This document shows, piece after piece, positions 47,801-59,800 of a stretch of 64,000 nt of DNA; position 1 is the first letter of the stretch; each line of letters begins with the position of its first letter. The position numbers and the translations under genes are program-made. The notes under the pieces are model-generated. The model did not search any database and was not told the origin of the DNA. It saw only the letters and a list, made by a program, of their open reading frames with translations. The stretch covers positions 34,987,058 through 35,051,057 of the forward strand of contig OX411543.1 in NCBI GenBank assembly GCA_948146395.1, read 5' to 3'. Source of the DNA: Fragum whitleyi. Its lineage: Eukaryota > Mollusca > Bivalvia > Cardiida > Cardiidae.

Positions 47801-50800
47801 GAAAACATTCCCTAACTATATTCTAATTGATTAGTTCTATGTTTACTCCATCAAACAATGTATGGCAATATATCTTCAAATTTCCATTTATTATTTGAGA
47901 ACTATTTTAAGAAGTTAGAAATAATGGTAAGGATAATGACTGTTCAGAATGAATATTATTTTATCATAAAAGATGGTTACATCTATAATCACTCAATATT
48001 TTCATAGTTTGATTAATTGTTACCGAAAATTTATGGGCTAGTTCAGAAGATAGGTGTCTTAAGTGCCTTATAACAAAATACAAGTGAATCTTAATATGAA
48101 CATCACTTGAAAGATCAAATATTTTTCATTAAATTCAGGTTTGAAGTAATTTTTTTTATATAAAAAATCCATTCCTTAGAAAAACTAACATTTCAAAAAA
48201 GGATGAAAAAAGATTTTTGGTTATTTCATGTCATATCTAATTCAGAACTCAAACATTTCTGGAAATTTGAAGTTCATATTAACCCTTGTCATGCTGAATA
48301 TAAAATCTTGGTAAAATTGTTCTAAAGTCAAAGTGCTCAAAGCACTGGATGCACTATATGTGAGTCAGTATTCATTTTGAAAATTAAATTTGTAAGCTTT
48401 CTGGTTTCAAAAAAGGAAAACAGGTGGAATAGACAAAGATCAGACTGCACATATGTGCAGGCTGATGTTTGTCTATAGCTCCTACCAAAGTAGGAATTTT
48501 CCAGGTTCAGCATGACAAGGGTTAACATTGGAACATAAATTGGACCCGAGATTTTTCATGTGGCAAACTCAGATAACACTTTTTCACTACCACAATATCA
48601 GCATCATTTCATAATCATTGTTAGCTCCACTGGCCAAAGGTCAGCGAGCTTTTGTCATTGAGAAATGTCTGGTGTGCGTCTGTTTGTCTGTCTGTCTGCA
48701 CATAAACTTTTCTTTAAACATCTTCTTTTCCTAAACAGACAGGCAGATTTTGAACAAAACTTGGCAGAAATGTTCTTCTAAAGTTGTTCAAGAAATTTGG
48801 AAATTTGGATTGACCCCTACATATGGGTGTAGCAGGACGGGGCTTATTTTCACTATAAAATCTTTAAAAATCCTCTTATCCTAAACCATTGGCTCGATTA
48901 AAATGAAACTAAGCATGATTGATTCTTCCATGACCCTCTTCTAAAGTTGTTCAAGAAATTTTGATTTTACCCCAAATATGGGCATGGCAGGGTGGGGCTA
49001 ATTTAACTATATAAATTTTTAAAAACTTTCTCTTCCTAAACCATTGGCCAGATATCAATGAAACTTGGCATGAATTATCCTTGGATGATCCTCTTCTTCT
49101 TATTAAGTTGTTCAAGAAATTTGATTAATCATCAAATATTGGTATGGCAGGGTTATTTTCACTATAAATTGTTCTTCTCCCCAACCATTGGACCAATTTC
49201 AGCCAAACCTTGCAGGATAATGTTCCTTGGGTAAAATTCCACCTAGTAGAATTTTGATTGGCCCATACGGTTGGCAGGGCTTATGGTCACAAAAATAATT
49301 GTTGTTTTCCTATGCTTTATATAAGATTGTTTCATTGTAAAAGATTTTTTGGCCACTTCATAAATTTCCTTGTTAGCTTCCATATCTGACTGAGTTTCTC
49401 ATTGATAGATACTTGAAAGCCAATGGAGTGATATAGGCCCTCAAGGGCCTCTTGTTTGAAGGTTGATTAGTTTTGTAATGTCTGTCTATACATATACTGT
49501 ATATAAATAACCTACATGTATTTAGCATTGTTTTCACCATAAAAGTTTAATAGACACCCATGCTCTTATATAACTCCATCCCCCCTCTTCACACATCCAA
49601 TCTACTATTTTGTGACTGATTTTTAGAAAATTTGAAGCCTCTTATGAACCTCCATCCCAAACAAATTTATGCCACAATGATTTCACAAAGGGTCAATATG
49701 ACTTTTCCTGGCCAAATGTTAAGCTTCTGTATTCATTCATTGCTTAAGTGAATGATTAGCATTAAGGTGGGTTTTTTATGTTTAAGTGCACTGTACCCTA
49801 GATTTCATCAGAAGACCTCTCATGTAAACCTCACTCCTAGGCTATGTTGTGTTAAATGTTGCATTCATTCATGAATCAACTTTGGTTTTGATCTTGATCT
49901 TGCAGTCGTAGGTATTGTTGGATTTTGTTGTTTTTTTGTCATTTCCATGAAATTGCATCTATAGCCTCTATCCAATCCCAACCCCCTTCTCAAAGGAATG
50001 TGATGATTCCAATAAACCTTGGGGTAAGGTAAATTTAAGAGTCCAAGACACCATATTTGACCTTTACATTGAAAGAACAAGTTTCTTCTATAAAATTGAA
50101 CCTTTGCTATATTTTTACTGATCACAAAATGGGTATTGATAGTTTTGTTACAAAAGAATGACAAATAGAAGTGGTGGGGTTCTACATTTGTCAAGGTAAG
50201 GTCACCTCTTGTCAATTTCAATTATCAATTTTGAATAATGAATGATTATAATTTACCATAGTGTAGGAGTAAGATTCAAAGGCCTTGTGAATTATCCATG
50301 GTATAGTGGTACCAGGGTTTTCGTTTGAACTGGTATACTAGGTTTTGACATCCAGGAAGCCAAATGATGCAATTTTGACTCTTAGAAATTTGACCTGGTG
50401 CATCAATTTTAATCAACTCTTGAAAGTTAGCATCCTACGTCAAGGCTTTTTGAAAGTGTGTCTATTAATGGAAAAAATCAATTGGTAGTCTAATAACATC
50501 CAGCTTGATTAACAATTAAATGTAGTCTGTAAGCTTGACTCTTAAGATTTTCATTTTGACTTTTGGAAATTTTGACTCAATAGTCATTGACTCTTGGCTT
50601 TTGGATCCTATTGGGGCTATATTAGAATTTTTATAAGATAACAAAGAGATTTGTATTTATGCATCCACATTCAATATTCTTTGTTTTTGAAATATTTAAG
50701 ACATCATGGCCTGAATTTTAGGATATTTCATACAATTTGATCTCTGTTTCCTCTTAAAAATCCAGAAGAGGGAAAAAACCCTCTTAAAAATCCAGAAGAG

Positions 50801-53800
50801 GGAGAAAAAAGCTCTTAAATTAAAGAGGAAAAAGCAATTGATAAGTCTATGATGTCATTCAGATGAGTAAGGTATAAAAAATCAATAATTGTACATGTGA
50901 AAGTACAAAATACTGGAGTTACAACAGTGTTGCACAAAGGGTTTCTTATCTTTGTTCATTATCTTTTGATATGCAACACTGTTGTAAGTGGAGTTACAAC
51001 AGTGTTGCATTAATTAAAAAGTCCATCAGGAGTTACAACATTTTGCCAACTTAATCAATAAAGTACTTTAAAAACAAAATTTTCACAAAATATTTTCAGA
51101 GTAGGTGTATTTTGTTTGAAATAAACCAAAAATACAAAAAAACAAATTTGTGAAAATTTGGAGTTACAACAGTGTTGCGTTGAGCCCTCGATATATCTTT
51201 TAAATTTTATTAATAAATAGAAAATAATAATGAAAATAATAATAATGATAATAATAATAATGATAATAATAAAATGAAATAATAAAAAAAAATAATAAAT
51301 CATAGAATTAATATGATTTTGAGCTTATAATTTTTGTAACTAAATAACATATGGGACCCGTAACATGAAAAGGTACCATCTGGGTGCTCCGTAAAACTAA
51401 TATTTAAAAAGAAAAATAAAGAAAAAAAAAATAGAGAAAAAAAAAAAAAAATCGTTAAAATAGAAGTCATTTGGAGTTCTATTTCACTTACGCGTTAAGG
51501 ATGATAGAATGATATTTATAACTTGAAAAATAAAGCAAAATGCGAAAAATTTGAATCAAGGTAGCCTGTATAACTTGTGTAGATACCTAGTAATATCATC
51601 CAGATGGTCCCAATTGCCTAAATAGTAAAATATATTAGAGGGTAAAATCTACTGTAAGAAGGATGAATGAAAAGGCGAAATTTTGATAATTACAAACACA
51701 AAAAGTATACATCCTGCTTAAAATGCAATCAATTTTATCTAATATTACATACAATAAAACATGCACTAAGAGACCACCCACTTGACGACCAAAAAGTGGT
51801 TGTCAAAGAGAATGGTCACCCAGTACAAGTTCAGCCTATAAATTAGAAACATAATTGTTATTGAATATGTATGTTTTTACGACTTGCTCAATAATCCTTA
51901 GGAGTCAAAACTCATTTGAATTGTATCATTGAAACAATACTAATAAGTCTCAACAACATAGGGTGCATTAATTATAATTATGAGACTAATAATGTCAACT
52001 TTTAAAGATAGTATGAACTAAAGAAAGTATTTAATAGAAATTAATCGTTTAATTAGAATGGTCGCTTGATAGACTGAGGATGCTTACAGTTAACAACATC
52101 GTGAAATTAACGAGGTGAATGATTTTGGAATGATTTTGGAATGAAATTGAATGAGTGTGTGGAGCGAGTTTTTATTGAATTAAATGGAAGTTAATCCTCT
52201 TTCGCTAGTTATACCCCCCACCTACGAAGTAGAGGGGGGTATATTGGTTTCACCATGTCTGTCTGTCTGTCCATCCGTCCGTCCATCCGTCCGTCCATCC
52301 GTCCGTCCGTCCGTAGACCTTTTTGTTTCCGGACTCTAACTCAAGAACCAAATGACCAACAATCATGAAACTTTACACAAATGTTCCTTATGACCCAAGG
52401 AAGTGCCCTATTGTTTTTGGGTCATGTAGGTCAAAGGTCAAGGTCACAGTCAGCTTTTGTTCAATTTTCGTTTCCGGACTCTAACTCAAGAACCAAGTGG
52501 CCTACAATCATGAAACTTTATACAAATGTTCCTTATGACCCAAGGAAGTGCCCTATTGTTTTTGGGTTACATAGGTCAAAGGTCAAGGTCACAGTAAATT
52601 TTTGTTAAATTTTCGTTTCCGGACTCTAACTTGAGAACCAAGTGACCTACAAGCATGAAACTCTATGCAAATGTTGCTTATGATCCAAGGAAGTGCCCTA
52701 TTGTTTTTGGGTCATATAGGTCAAAGGTCAAGGTCACAGTCAATTTTTGATCAATTTTCATTTCTGGACTCTTAACTCAAAAACCAAGCGACCTTGAATC
52801 ATGAAACTTCATGCAAATGCTACATATGACCTCAATATTAGTTACAAACACATCCTGCACTAATAGCACTTGCATTCTGACAAAACGCTTGTGGGGGGTA
52901 TAAGTCCGCTCTGCGACAGTTCTAGTTTTGTTCAGGATGAACAAAATTAGCGATATTGATTACCTCCCTTTAATAAAATATGCATAAAAGTTCTGTAAAT
53001 TGCTTCCTATTTCTTAAAGAACCAATCAGACGCTAACAATTTCATTTATGTTAGTGAAATCGCGATTTTTTCAGTTATATTTCTTTTTTGAATGTGGCCG
53101 TTGATTTCATACTTTTTGGTAATTTGGAGCGTTTTTGATCGATTTGAGTGAGTGTATGGAATTAGTGGATGGAGCGCTGAGTGAGTGATCTAGATTGGTT
53201 TTGATTAAGATGAATGTCAATTTTACGATGCAACTAACTGTAAGCAAGATGGACTGTATTTAATACCTAGAATATCATGAAACAAAAATACATAATCAAA
53301 ATAAAACCTTTGAATTCATTCCTTCTGGAGCTTTAGTATCAAGAATATGCATCCATCGTGTTTCTTTAAGAAGCCTTTTCCAGTTATTTGAAATTTTTTC
53401 GATTGGCATGAAAGAAAAATCTTGAATGCTATGTCCTGGAGAATTGAAATGTTCAGAAACATTTGTAATGACATCAGGAAAATGCATGATATCAAATTTA
53501 TGACTATTCATGCGATTTGAACATTTTTGGTGAGTCTGGCCCACATACTGAGCTTTGCATTTCTTACAAGTAATAAGGTAAATAACATCAGTTGAAGTGC
53601 AATTAAGGTTTTGTTTTATCCTATAGCTTTGTAATGTACTGGTGCTAACATGGTTGAAGAAGTTTTGTTATTTGAGACCTGTCACACAAAAAGAGACCAT
53701 CTGGGAAGTGCAAAAGTAACGACCCTAGTAGGACTGCGCAATTTGCGTAGACTGACCAGATTCGGAACTTATAAGGGACTTATTTATATGAATCTAGAAT

Positions 53801-56800
53801 GATCATCATCACATTTTACATAATTGTTTTCAAAATCCACATTCTGGCTCAGACCTCTACCTGATACAAGCTCTTTTTTGAAAATTCTTTTTTTGTTTTT
53901 AAGAGTTTCCAGATGTCCCTTTTGGCACGACAGGTCAGATTTTGAATTTGGAGATGCAGGGTACGCTCACAATCATTTGGTTATCCTAAAACTTATTACA
54001 GAATGGTCTATAGTAACGACATTTCTGTTTGGACAGGGACTCTTTCAAATTCTTGGGGAAAGCCCCTGGCAATCATTGGGGAAAAAGCTATCACTAAAAG
54101 TATAATATTGGGAAAGGTTTTTTTTATTTTAAGAACATGAGAATTTTTCTTTAAAATTTGAAAAAATTAAGGGCCTATTTCAATTGGGAATGGGCCCTGT
54201 ATTGGGCCCCAGTGAGATAGCAGAAAAAGGTCTGTGAAGGGTGATTAACATGGTTCAAGAAGTTTTGTAAAGCTTGCAAAGTAATGTAATTTGATTGAGC
54301 TGTAGTTATGACATTTACATTGGCTTTAATTGAATTTTTACATAAATCACTGAGATCGACAACCCATATCCACATAATTAATTGAAAATATAAATGGTGG
54401 ATGATTGACAGCAATGCTATGTAGTGATGGGCTGATTAATCAATTATAATTGAGCCGCGTCAAGTTAAAATGGGACTTATCGTAATCGTGACGTAATCGA
54501 GAAAATTGACGTCAAAATTGCCGCGCTAAAAATAGTAATGGCTGCGCCCATGTATTTAAAGCGGGCTACAGATATGGACACATTTGAGGTAGGTTTTAAT
54601 CTCTTTTACTTAAATAACTGCCATAACAATATTCATTTATTTACTATTCTGTAATATGGATGACATTTAGCAGCGAACAAATGAGAATCTAACGGTAAAG
54701 TACAAAAATAGATGCAACTAAATTCATCGTTGGAACTCCGATTATTTTATTACTGAGATTATTAGTGATATTGAATGATTAAATTGAATACTTATCGGAT
54801 TAAATATTTTTGGTAGGTGCAGAAATTATACAAAGTATTTAGCATAAAAATAAATTCAAACGCATTTTTGACCAAAAGCCTTAGCGTGCTCTACATACTT
54901 TGGAACAAATATAACTTATACACCCTCGATCTCAAACTTCTCAATAGCGCAATAGGTACGACAGAAGTCTCTGGTCCTCGATACCGTGAGTTCGCTCCTT
55001 GCCAGAGACACAATTTTTCAAAATTTTATTTTTCAAAGGAATAGAGTTCTATTTGCCTTTTTTATTCAGGTAATTGAACCATATTATTTTACTTTAATAA
55101 CGAGCTTTTTTTACTTAAGGATTTGAACGACTTGTTGACTGGTTTTGGTCTTGTCCCCGCATCTGTATCGACTGAAGATGATGCAGCTTTGGCTGGTGCT
55201 ATTACTGATATTGATCTTGGTAAAATTTTAATAATCTTTAACCTCAACACTGGGTTATATAAATAATGTAAAACTGGAAATAACGTACATGTACACATAT
55301 CAACATAAAATTTCTGGAAATTAAAGATCAATTTTAAAGCCTGATAACATTCCTGGACTGCATTTTTTAACATATTCAAACAAAAAATGTGATTAATAAG
55401 TTTAGTTTAGTTTAAACATATTTTATTACCAAAACTATTCATAGTTATATACATAGATAAATAAGTTAAACTTTGTCAAGATTTGCTGATATCTAATTAA
55501 TTTCTGATAAGAGTATTTTGAGCCACGAAATTCTCGGATGCGGCAATGTAATGGTTTTTTTTATTGGCCGTCTCATTCGGCACCTGAACTAATTGATTCC
55601 CCAGAAACAAAATATATAGGGATGAATCTAAGCTGTAAGATCTTATTACCAAATGAATGTTGAATTTAATACATGCAAGTTGAAACCGTGCTATCAACCT
55701 AAGACTGAAAATTTTTAAAGGTTAACAAACTTTTTTATCATATAGAGATGTTGAACCACCCACGGTCGTACCCCAGCCCATTCTGACCCCTGCAGGGGAT
55801 TCATGTCAAAACATGTTTGACCCTGAAAGTGATCCTCAGAATGATATAGAGGCGATTAAAGAAACAGTCAGACAAGGATGTGGTTGCACGCTGGAATGTT
55901 TTAAGACAATTACGAGCGATTGAATACTAGACAATATACTATCTGTAAGGGAGATGGCTAAGGAAACTAAATAGGCGCATATCTTCTCAAGGATTGTTCC
56001 TATTGAGAGCACAAAGTGGTGTACAGAAGACACGAGGACAAGAAATAGATTCACGCTGTACTATGACATAAAAAGATGGACACTCAAACGTCTTCAATCT
56101 CATGTTTCCCAACACGGAATACAGCCTCGCACACATGGACTATCCTCGAGGAGACCAAATAATGCCTATCCGCCAGCCGTTATTAAGGACGCCGTACAGT
56201 ATCTAATTAACTATGCAGCGGAAGAAGGCTTACCACAACCCGCGCCAGTTCGAGGACGTCAAGGGCTTGTCCCAGTATACTTGCCAGTATCAAATACTAA
56301 GATGTGGATACATGAAGAATGTGTGGAGTGCTGTAAGGCACAAGAAAAAACCTATGTTGGACGCACAACATTTAAGGGATTATGGGCGAGATGTGTTCCA
56401 CATATAAAAATCATGGGACCAAAAGAAGATGTATGTAGCCAGTGCAAGCAACTTATAGAAAAAATAAATCTTGCCCGAAACAATGAAGAAAATAAGCGAC
56501 AACTAACGTCGATGTACCACGCCCATGTGTTAGCTGCTCGAACAGAAAGAGAAGAATACAAGCGATGTGTAGCAGAATCGACCACACTGTTCGATCCACA
56601 GACAGGGGATTTCAACAAGGTCCATTTTACATTTGATTTCAGTCAGTACATGAAGCTACCTCACCATGCTAGAGAAAGGGACCAACGTTCTTCATTCAAC
56701 CAAGAAAGGTCTAGCTGTTTGGTTTCCGGATAGACGGACACCGGCAGAGTAACTATCTCATTGACGAGGACCAATCTATCGGTAAATATGCACTCTTTTC

Positions 56801-59800
56801 ATCATGTATACAATAGAGACATTAAAATTAAGAGACGAAGAGAGTATTCGTTGATTCCATTGAGGTATAAAATTAAAAACCAAATCACACTGTATGAATA
56901 CGCAAAGCGGACTCATGCTTGAGTAAAAATGATAGGATTTGTCAGCTCAGAAACAGATTTATTACGGGACTACTTTTTGCGGAAGCTTATAAAACTGTTG
57001 CGCACTCAAAATTGCTTTCATTGGGAAATAAAATAAACTTTTCCGCCCATCGGAACCTCTCGAGTATTGATGGACATAAGTTAAATCAAATTATTGATAC
57101 ATAAATTGATGCGGTGCAAAAAGATATTGTACGTATTACAGCAAGTGATAAACAAGTTTACGCGATTCTTACATAAAAAAACACGAAATCGCGAAGAGCT
57201 CGCCGCAACACTGTAATATGCACTCACAACAGTGTTGCTTTAAGGCCTAGAACCTAAACATTCTATTTTGGCATGTATAAAAAAGTCGTTGTTGGTTTTT
57301 CAAACTTGCAAGAAAGGGTTATAGCGCGTATCAAATTTTATATAACACTGCATAATTTGTATCTTTTCAGCCCAGAACAAGAACCGGTTTGTTTTGGCTT
57401 ACTTCTCATGGAGAACGATGACCAAAAAACATCAGCGTATAACCTATATGATGCAGCTTCCTGGACATACAAGGTAATCAACGAAATATAAAGTTGGCCC
57501 TCTCAATCATGTGACCGTGTAACAGACTATACATACTCGACCTGTCTTCGAAACAACATCATGAAATTGACACTCAACTCGATCAAAACCTTTCCAAATT
57601 ACTCGCTCAACGCTCCAATTTTTCGTTCAAATCATTCACTTAAATTAGTCAAAAACGCACCGAAAAAGTTAAAATACACTTCATACTCGTTTTGAATGAT
57701 CAAAATTTCGGTCAAATTCGTAAAAATAGATTCTTTTAACTGGTGTTGATTCTTCAGCGTCTTATTTGTCTGTGAAGACACAAGACCAGGAAAGAACAAA
57801 TATTTTGTTAAAGGCGGGTATAAAATTATCATTAATGTCGTCCGATTGGACGAAACTATCGATAGTTTTGTTAATTCCTTGAAAATCAATCAAAACTCGC
57901 TCGTCAAACTCATTCATTTTCATTGCAAAATCAGCTTAAGAATCATTCAAATTGTCACTTTCACGCTGTTTCTAACTGTACCAGGTCGTCAGTCTATGGT
58001 ATTGACAAAAGTACTCATGCCGCATGGTGGGTGATTTAGAAGATGTATCAAAACGCCTATTAATCGTCTGATAATTGATATCAGACCGCTTTAGAATTCA
58101 AGTAATATTATCTTTATTTTTACTTATAAGAACAACTTTGATACGTTTTGTTCATAAAATATTCTTATTCGAAAGAATATATAATTATCAGGTCAAAACT
58201 AATATTTTTTTGTTTCGGACTAGAATTCTCTAATACTGATGATTTGATAAAGGGCAAAAAATCTAGTAATATATGTTTCAGATGCCTGATAGATGCTGGG
58301 TTCGGTAGAATAAAACAAAAATATCGCCATGAAAACGCCGATGTAATTGACCATCTGGCCAGTATTGTAGACCGATCATCATCGACAAACGTCCCCGTCA
58401 TGTATGGAATGTGGCAGTGGAGGGCATGGAAAGAATTTCTAGGTCTACGATTCAAAAAAGTACCAAACATCAACTCCTACTAGTACTTCCGTTTTGAAGC
58501 GACAGATCCGGGTGCAGTCTACATGAGGCAATCAGCAACGGATGTAAATGAAAAGAGATTTGTCATTTGTAAAACGCACCTATTACCCATGGCCGATGAT
58601 ATACCCGAAGTTATACCAGCAGCAGGGCTTAGTGATGAAAGAAAGCGTTATCTGTATAAACATGTCCGTCCATTAGTCAGAGTTCCTTTCAGAGACAGCT
58701 ACGGTACCTGTCCTACCGACTAAATTGTTGAGAACGGTTTTCACGTGACGCATTGTATGGCAGTTATATTGTGACTCGTTATACAACTCGTAACTACAGT
58801 AAAATTTGAGTTAGATATGCAGTTTCGATTTAAATGCACATTAACATGTTTGAATTATTTCCTTTCGTAAATCTTGAACTGTATATTTGAAAGGTTATAC
58901 AACTTTTGATTTTTCACTTCCATTGTCATCTGTGTATATTTAGGAAATAGAATGACATAATTCGACATAATCAGTGAAATTGTGAATGTGTAGATTCTTA
59001 AAATCGAAATAAAAATACTATGAAGACTTGAAGCATTTATAATCTGTGAGTAGTAGTAAGTCATTTATCTCTTTTTAATCACGCTGTGTTTTGCACGACG
59101 GCGTATCATACAACGACATTGCGCACGACGTTCGGCGCACGACGTCCCGTCTTTTTTATTAGAACGTCTTTAGCAGTCACGTGTTTCAAACAAAGATTAC
59201 GCATATTTCTCAAGATATAACATATAATTTTCTAAGCATATTTAAAAACAGAAAGAATCGTAGAATAACATGGTTTGAAAAAGTTAAAATGTTCAAATTT
59301 TACGATAAGACCCATTTTAACTTGACGCGGCTCAATTGATAATCAGTTAGTTTCGGCTTTTGATTGTGAAAATCCACTAAGAAATTTCATAATCAAATAA
59401 TAGGGTCCTATCACATAAATGAAAGCCATTAAATTTTGTTTACGGAACTGACATCAGTTTGATAGCTCAGCATGAAACAGTTGTAACTGCCTATATGTTT
59501 ATAGGCAGTAACAACTGGTTCATGCTGAGCCATGGAGCTTATTAGAAAAATCTGCAGGATGAGTCTTTAGGTCATGTAAGGCATATAATTTACGTCTAAA
59601 TGTTGTGTCAATTTCTTTAAAATGTTAATTGTTATATTTTTTTGAGGATATCTCAAATGCTTTAATCCTAAACTCAAATTCATTCTTGCAAAATAGCAAG
59701 ATCATATTATTAACAGAATATCTAAGTTATAAAACTCATCATATGAAATTCATAATGACTTTTTAACAAATTCCATATTGGAGGTGGGTTTGTTAGAGTA

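Larger units (their letters stand above)
47172..51192. mobile_element. Probable 4.0-kb element with TCGAGGG ends and CAACACTGTTGTAAC arrays
   Basis: The left end TCGAGGGTTCAACGCAACAC TGTTGTAACTCC and the right end GGAGTTACAACAGTGTTGCG TTGAGCCCTCGA are inverse with about two mismatches. Subterminal arrays repeat (C)TTACAACAGT / ACTGTTGTAAG at about 47370, 47450, 47495 on the left and 50915, 50975, 50995, 51030 on the right. No transposase was recognised. A MITE (48283-48521) and a dispersed repeat (48622-49458) appear nested within it. It occupies intron 5 of the SRCR-ZP gene. Confidence 0.6.

Noticed and set aside
49865..50221. 118-codon minus-strand open frame
   Set aside because: No recognisable domain, splice-site context or homologous copy in the window. 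It is kept only as part of an unassigned intronic stretch.
56352..56618. 88-codon minus-strand open frame opposite the transposase-like gene
   Set aside because: It is a shadow of the plus-strand coding frame, which carries the recognisable motifs.
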